From Chara braunii (Eukaryota; Streptophyta; Charophyceae; Charales; Characeae), in contig BFEA01000083.1 in the NCBI GenBank assembly GCA_003427395.1, forward strand, positions 2,016,189-2,072,105: a DNA stretch of 55,917 bases, written 5' to 3'. Each line of letters opens with the position of its first letter. Positions within the stretch are counted from its first letter, which is position 1. Shown in pieces: positions 54,798-55,917 of this stretch. The notes under the pieces are model-generated. The model did not search any database and was not told the origin of the DNA. It was given only the letters and a program-made list of their open reading frames with translations. The translations under genes were made by a program, and so were the position numbers.

Positions 54798-55768
54798 GTG
54801 CAGTTGCGGTTGTTTGTCCTGCCAAGCGAATGTACGAATGTGGTGTATACCAACTTCGAACTTCTGGTTGTTGACATGCGTTCTACAGGCCGCCAGATTA
54901 TACCAGGAGGGAGACGGCGTGATGAGGACTTAAAAGAGGCTAGGCGTTCGGCAGGTGGCACGGGAGATGAATGCCACTTATTCGGAAAAAAACAAAAAGA
55001 CAGACTGTTGAGGTCTGTTGCAAAAGCTTTTGTGCACTCAACAGCGAGGGACGCAGCATTCTATCCGTCGAAGAACGACTTCTTCAATGCGTTGCAGTTG
55101 GCTGCTACCCTTTTGGGAGAAGATATGAGGGCAGGTTAGGGGAGGTATATAGAGGAGAACGGTTTGCGGACTGTGCTTATAGAGTGCGACCATATGATGA
55201 CAACGGTCCGTGGAGAGTTGACTTGGCACTTGAGACACTGGTTTTGGGTGGAGAGAGGTGTCTTCCTTGTACTTGGGGCGCAGTTGGATCACAATAACAC
55301 CATGTGAAACGAACTACGTAGCCAGATGAACAAAGACAAAACATGGAGAAGGAAGGGCGACGAGCCATGGGGCGCGGAACATTTCAAGAGGGCACTCACA
55401 AAAGTGTTCCAAATACGAAAAGACGGCGGGAATCTCGGTGTGACGTTGCAGCAACTAGCGTTTACCGAACTCGTGATCCTCACAAAAATAGAACAGACAA
55501 AGAAGTCAAGCAAGGCGTCGGATCAGTTGCTGCAAATGACCACTATAAAGAATGACATAGTGAATACAGCCCGGAGTCGAGCCACAGTTATGAGTTTCTG
55601 CATTTTCAAGCTCGAGTACGACACACGTGTGGCAGATGTGGCGACACGGTACTACAAAGCAGGGAACACACGGAGAGACACACGTGTGGTTGACAACAAC
55701 AGCAACAGCGTACAAGACTTTGAATTTGAAATGCTAGTCCGGCAGACACAATTGCGAGCTTCATGCTG
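54798..55768 (+). pseudogene. Unrecognised gene, 3' part in three frames
   Basis: Three consecutive open segments: to 55139 with DECHLFGKKQKDRLLRSVAK and FYPSKNDFFNALQLAATLLG; 55140-55297 with ERFADCAYRVRPYDDNGPW and LVLGGERCLPCTWG; and 55326-55768 with DEPWGAEHFKRALTKVFQIR and QLAFTELVILTKIE. The peptides look like a folded protein and follow one another on one strand, so they are probably one gene broken by frameshifts or containing unseen introns. It likely belongs with the upstream basic/acidic segment. Family unknown. Confidence 0.45.
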
Positions 55769-55877
55769 AGGACCTTGCAAACCTATCCCGGAGTGACACT
55801 CTTGTTGTTCTGACGGATGACACAGGAGTCAAGATGTGGTGGTACTGCGTGTCTGCAACTCCTGCCACAACAAGACG

Positions 55878-55879
<2 letters not shown>

Positions 55880-55917
<38 letters not shown>
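55880..55917. repeat. (GA)n microsatellite at window end
   Basis: Runs off the end of the window, a typical place for a contig to break. Confidence 0.95.

Overview
This window looks like a draft nuclear scaffold from a plant-lineage eukaryote with a large, repeat-rich genome. A charophyte (Chara-like) alga is my best guess. It rests on the style of the Ty3-type gag/pol, very dense (GA)n, (CA)n and (ATT)n microsatellites and GT-AG splice signals, and is an inference I cannot verify here. There is no intact single-copy housekeeping gene, no rRNA or tRNA gene and no CRISPR array. Almost everything is mobile-element DNA in decay, satellite-like repeats, or simple sequence. Two Illumina Nextera junction adapters (24702-24739; half copy 31697-31719) and several N runs show that local order is not fully trustworthy.

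Layout. 1-1.9 kb: GA microsatellites and duplicated modules. 1.95-4.8 kb: a ~93-bp minisatellite built from two alternating subfamilies, reversing orientation at ~4.48 kb. 4.9-19.7 kb: a strikingly AT-rich island, read on the minus strand, holding a decayed Helitron-like element. Its core reads N-terminal basic repeats, a DUF6570-like zone, the Helitron N-terminal/Rep region with both catalytic tyrosines, a PIF1-type helicase and, in the same frame, a Ulp1/C48-type cysteine protease. Two copies of an unrecognised ~330-aa protein flank this core, one open and one broken. Tandem paralogues of a second unrecognised gene lie at the 3' side, one with a probable intron. 19.7-27.3 kb: microsatellites, a minus-strand Ty3 remnant, a 470-bp tandem duplication and the first copy of a 1.4-kb repeat. 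27.3-35.3 kb: modular repeats of the form GA tract, core, ATT tract. 35.8-37.9 kb: an array of about 26 hairpins, most with a TGTN loop, sixteen of them in a 71-bp minisatellite.

39.8-49.5 kb: a plus-strand Ty3/Gypsy-type element with a Pro-rich leader ORF, two tandem copies of an unrecognised ~260-aa gene, gag with a Q/G/Y-rich tail and zinc knuckle, retropepsin, RT (YIDD), RNase H, an internally deleted integrase, and then a second coiled-coil plus zinc-knuckle gag-like ORF. 51.28-52.59 kb: the second copy of the 1.4-kb repeat, joined to an inverted partner of the 39-kb repeat. 53.8-55.8 kb: an unrecognised Lys/Arg-rich then acidic gene in several frames.

A unifying signal is the decay pattern. 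Most in-frame stops, and several lost key residues, can be explained by single C-to-T or G-to-A transitions (Gln, Arg and Trp codons to stop; metal-binding His to Tyr; Walker Gly to Asp). That is what long-term cytosine deamination of silenced elements would give.
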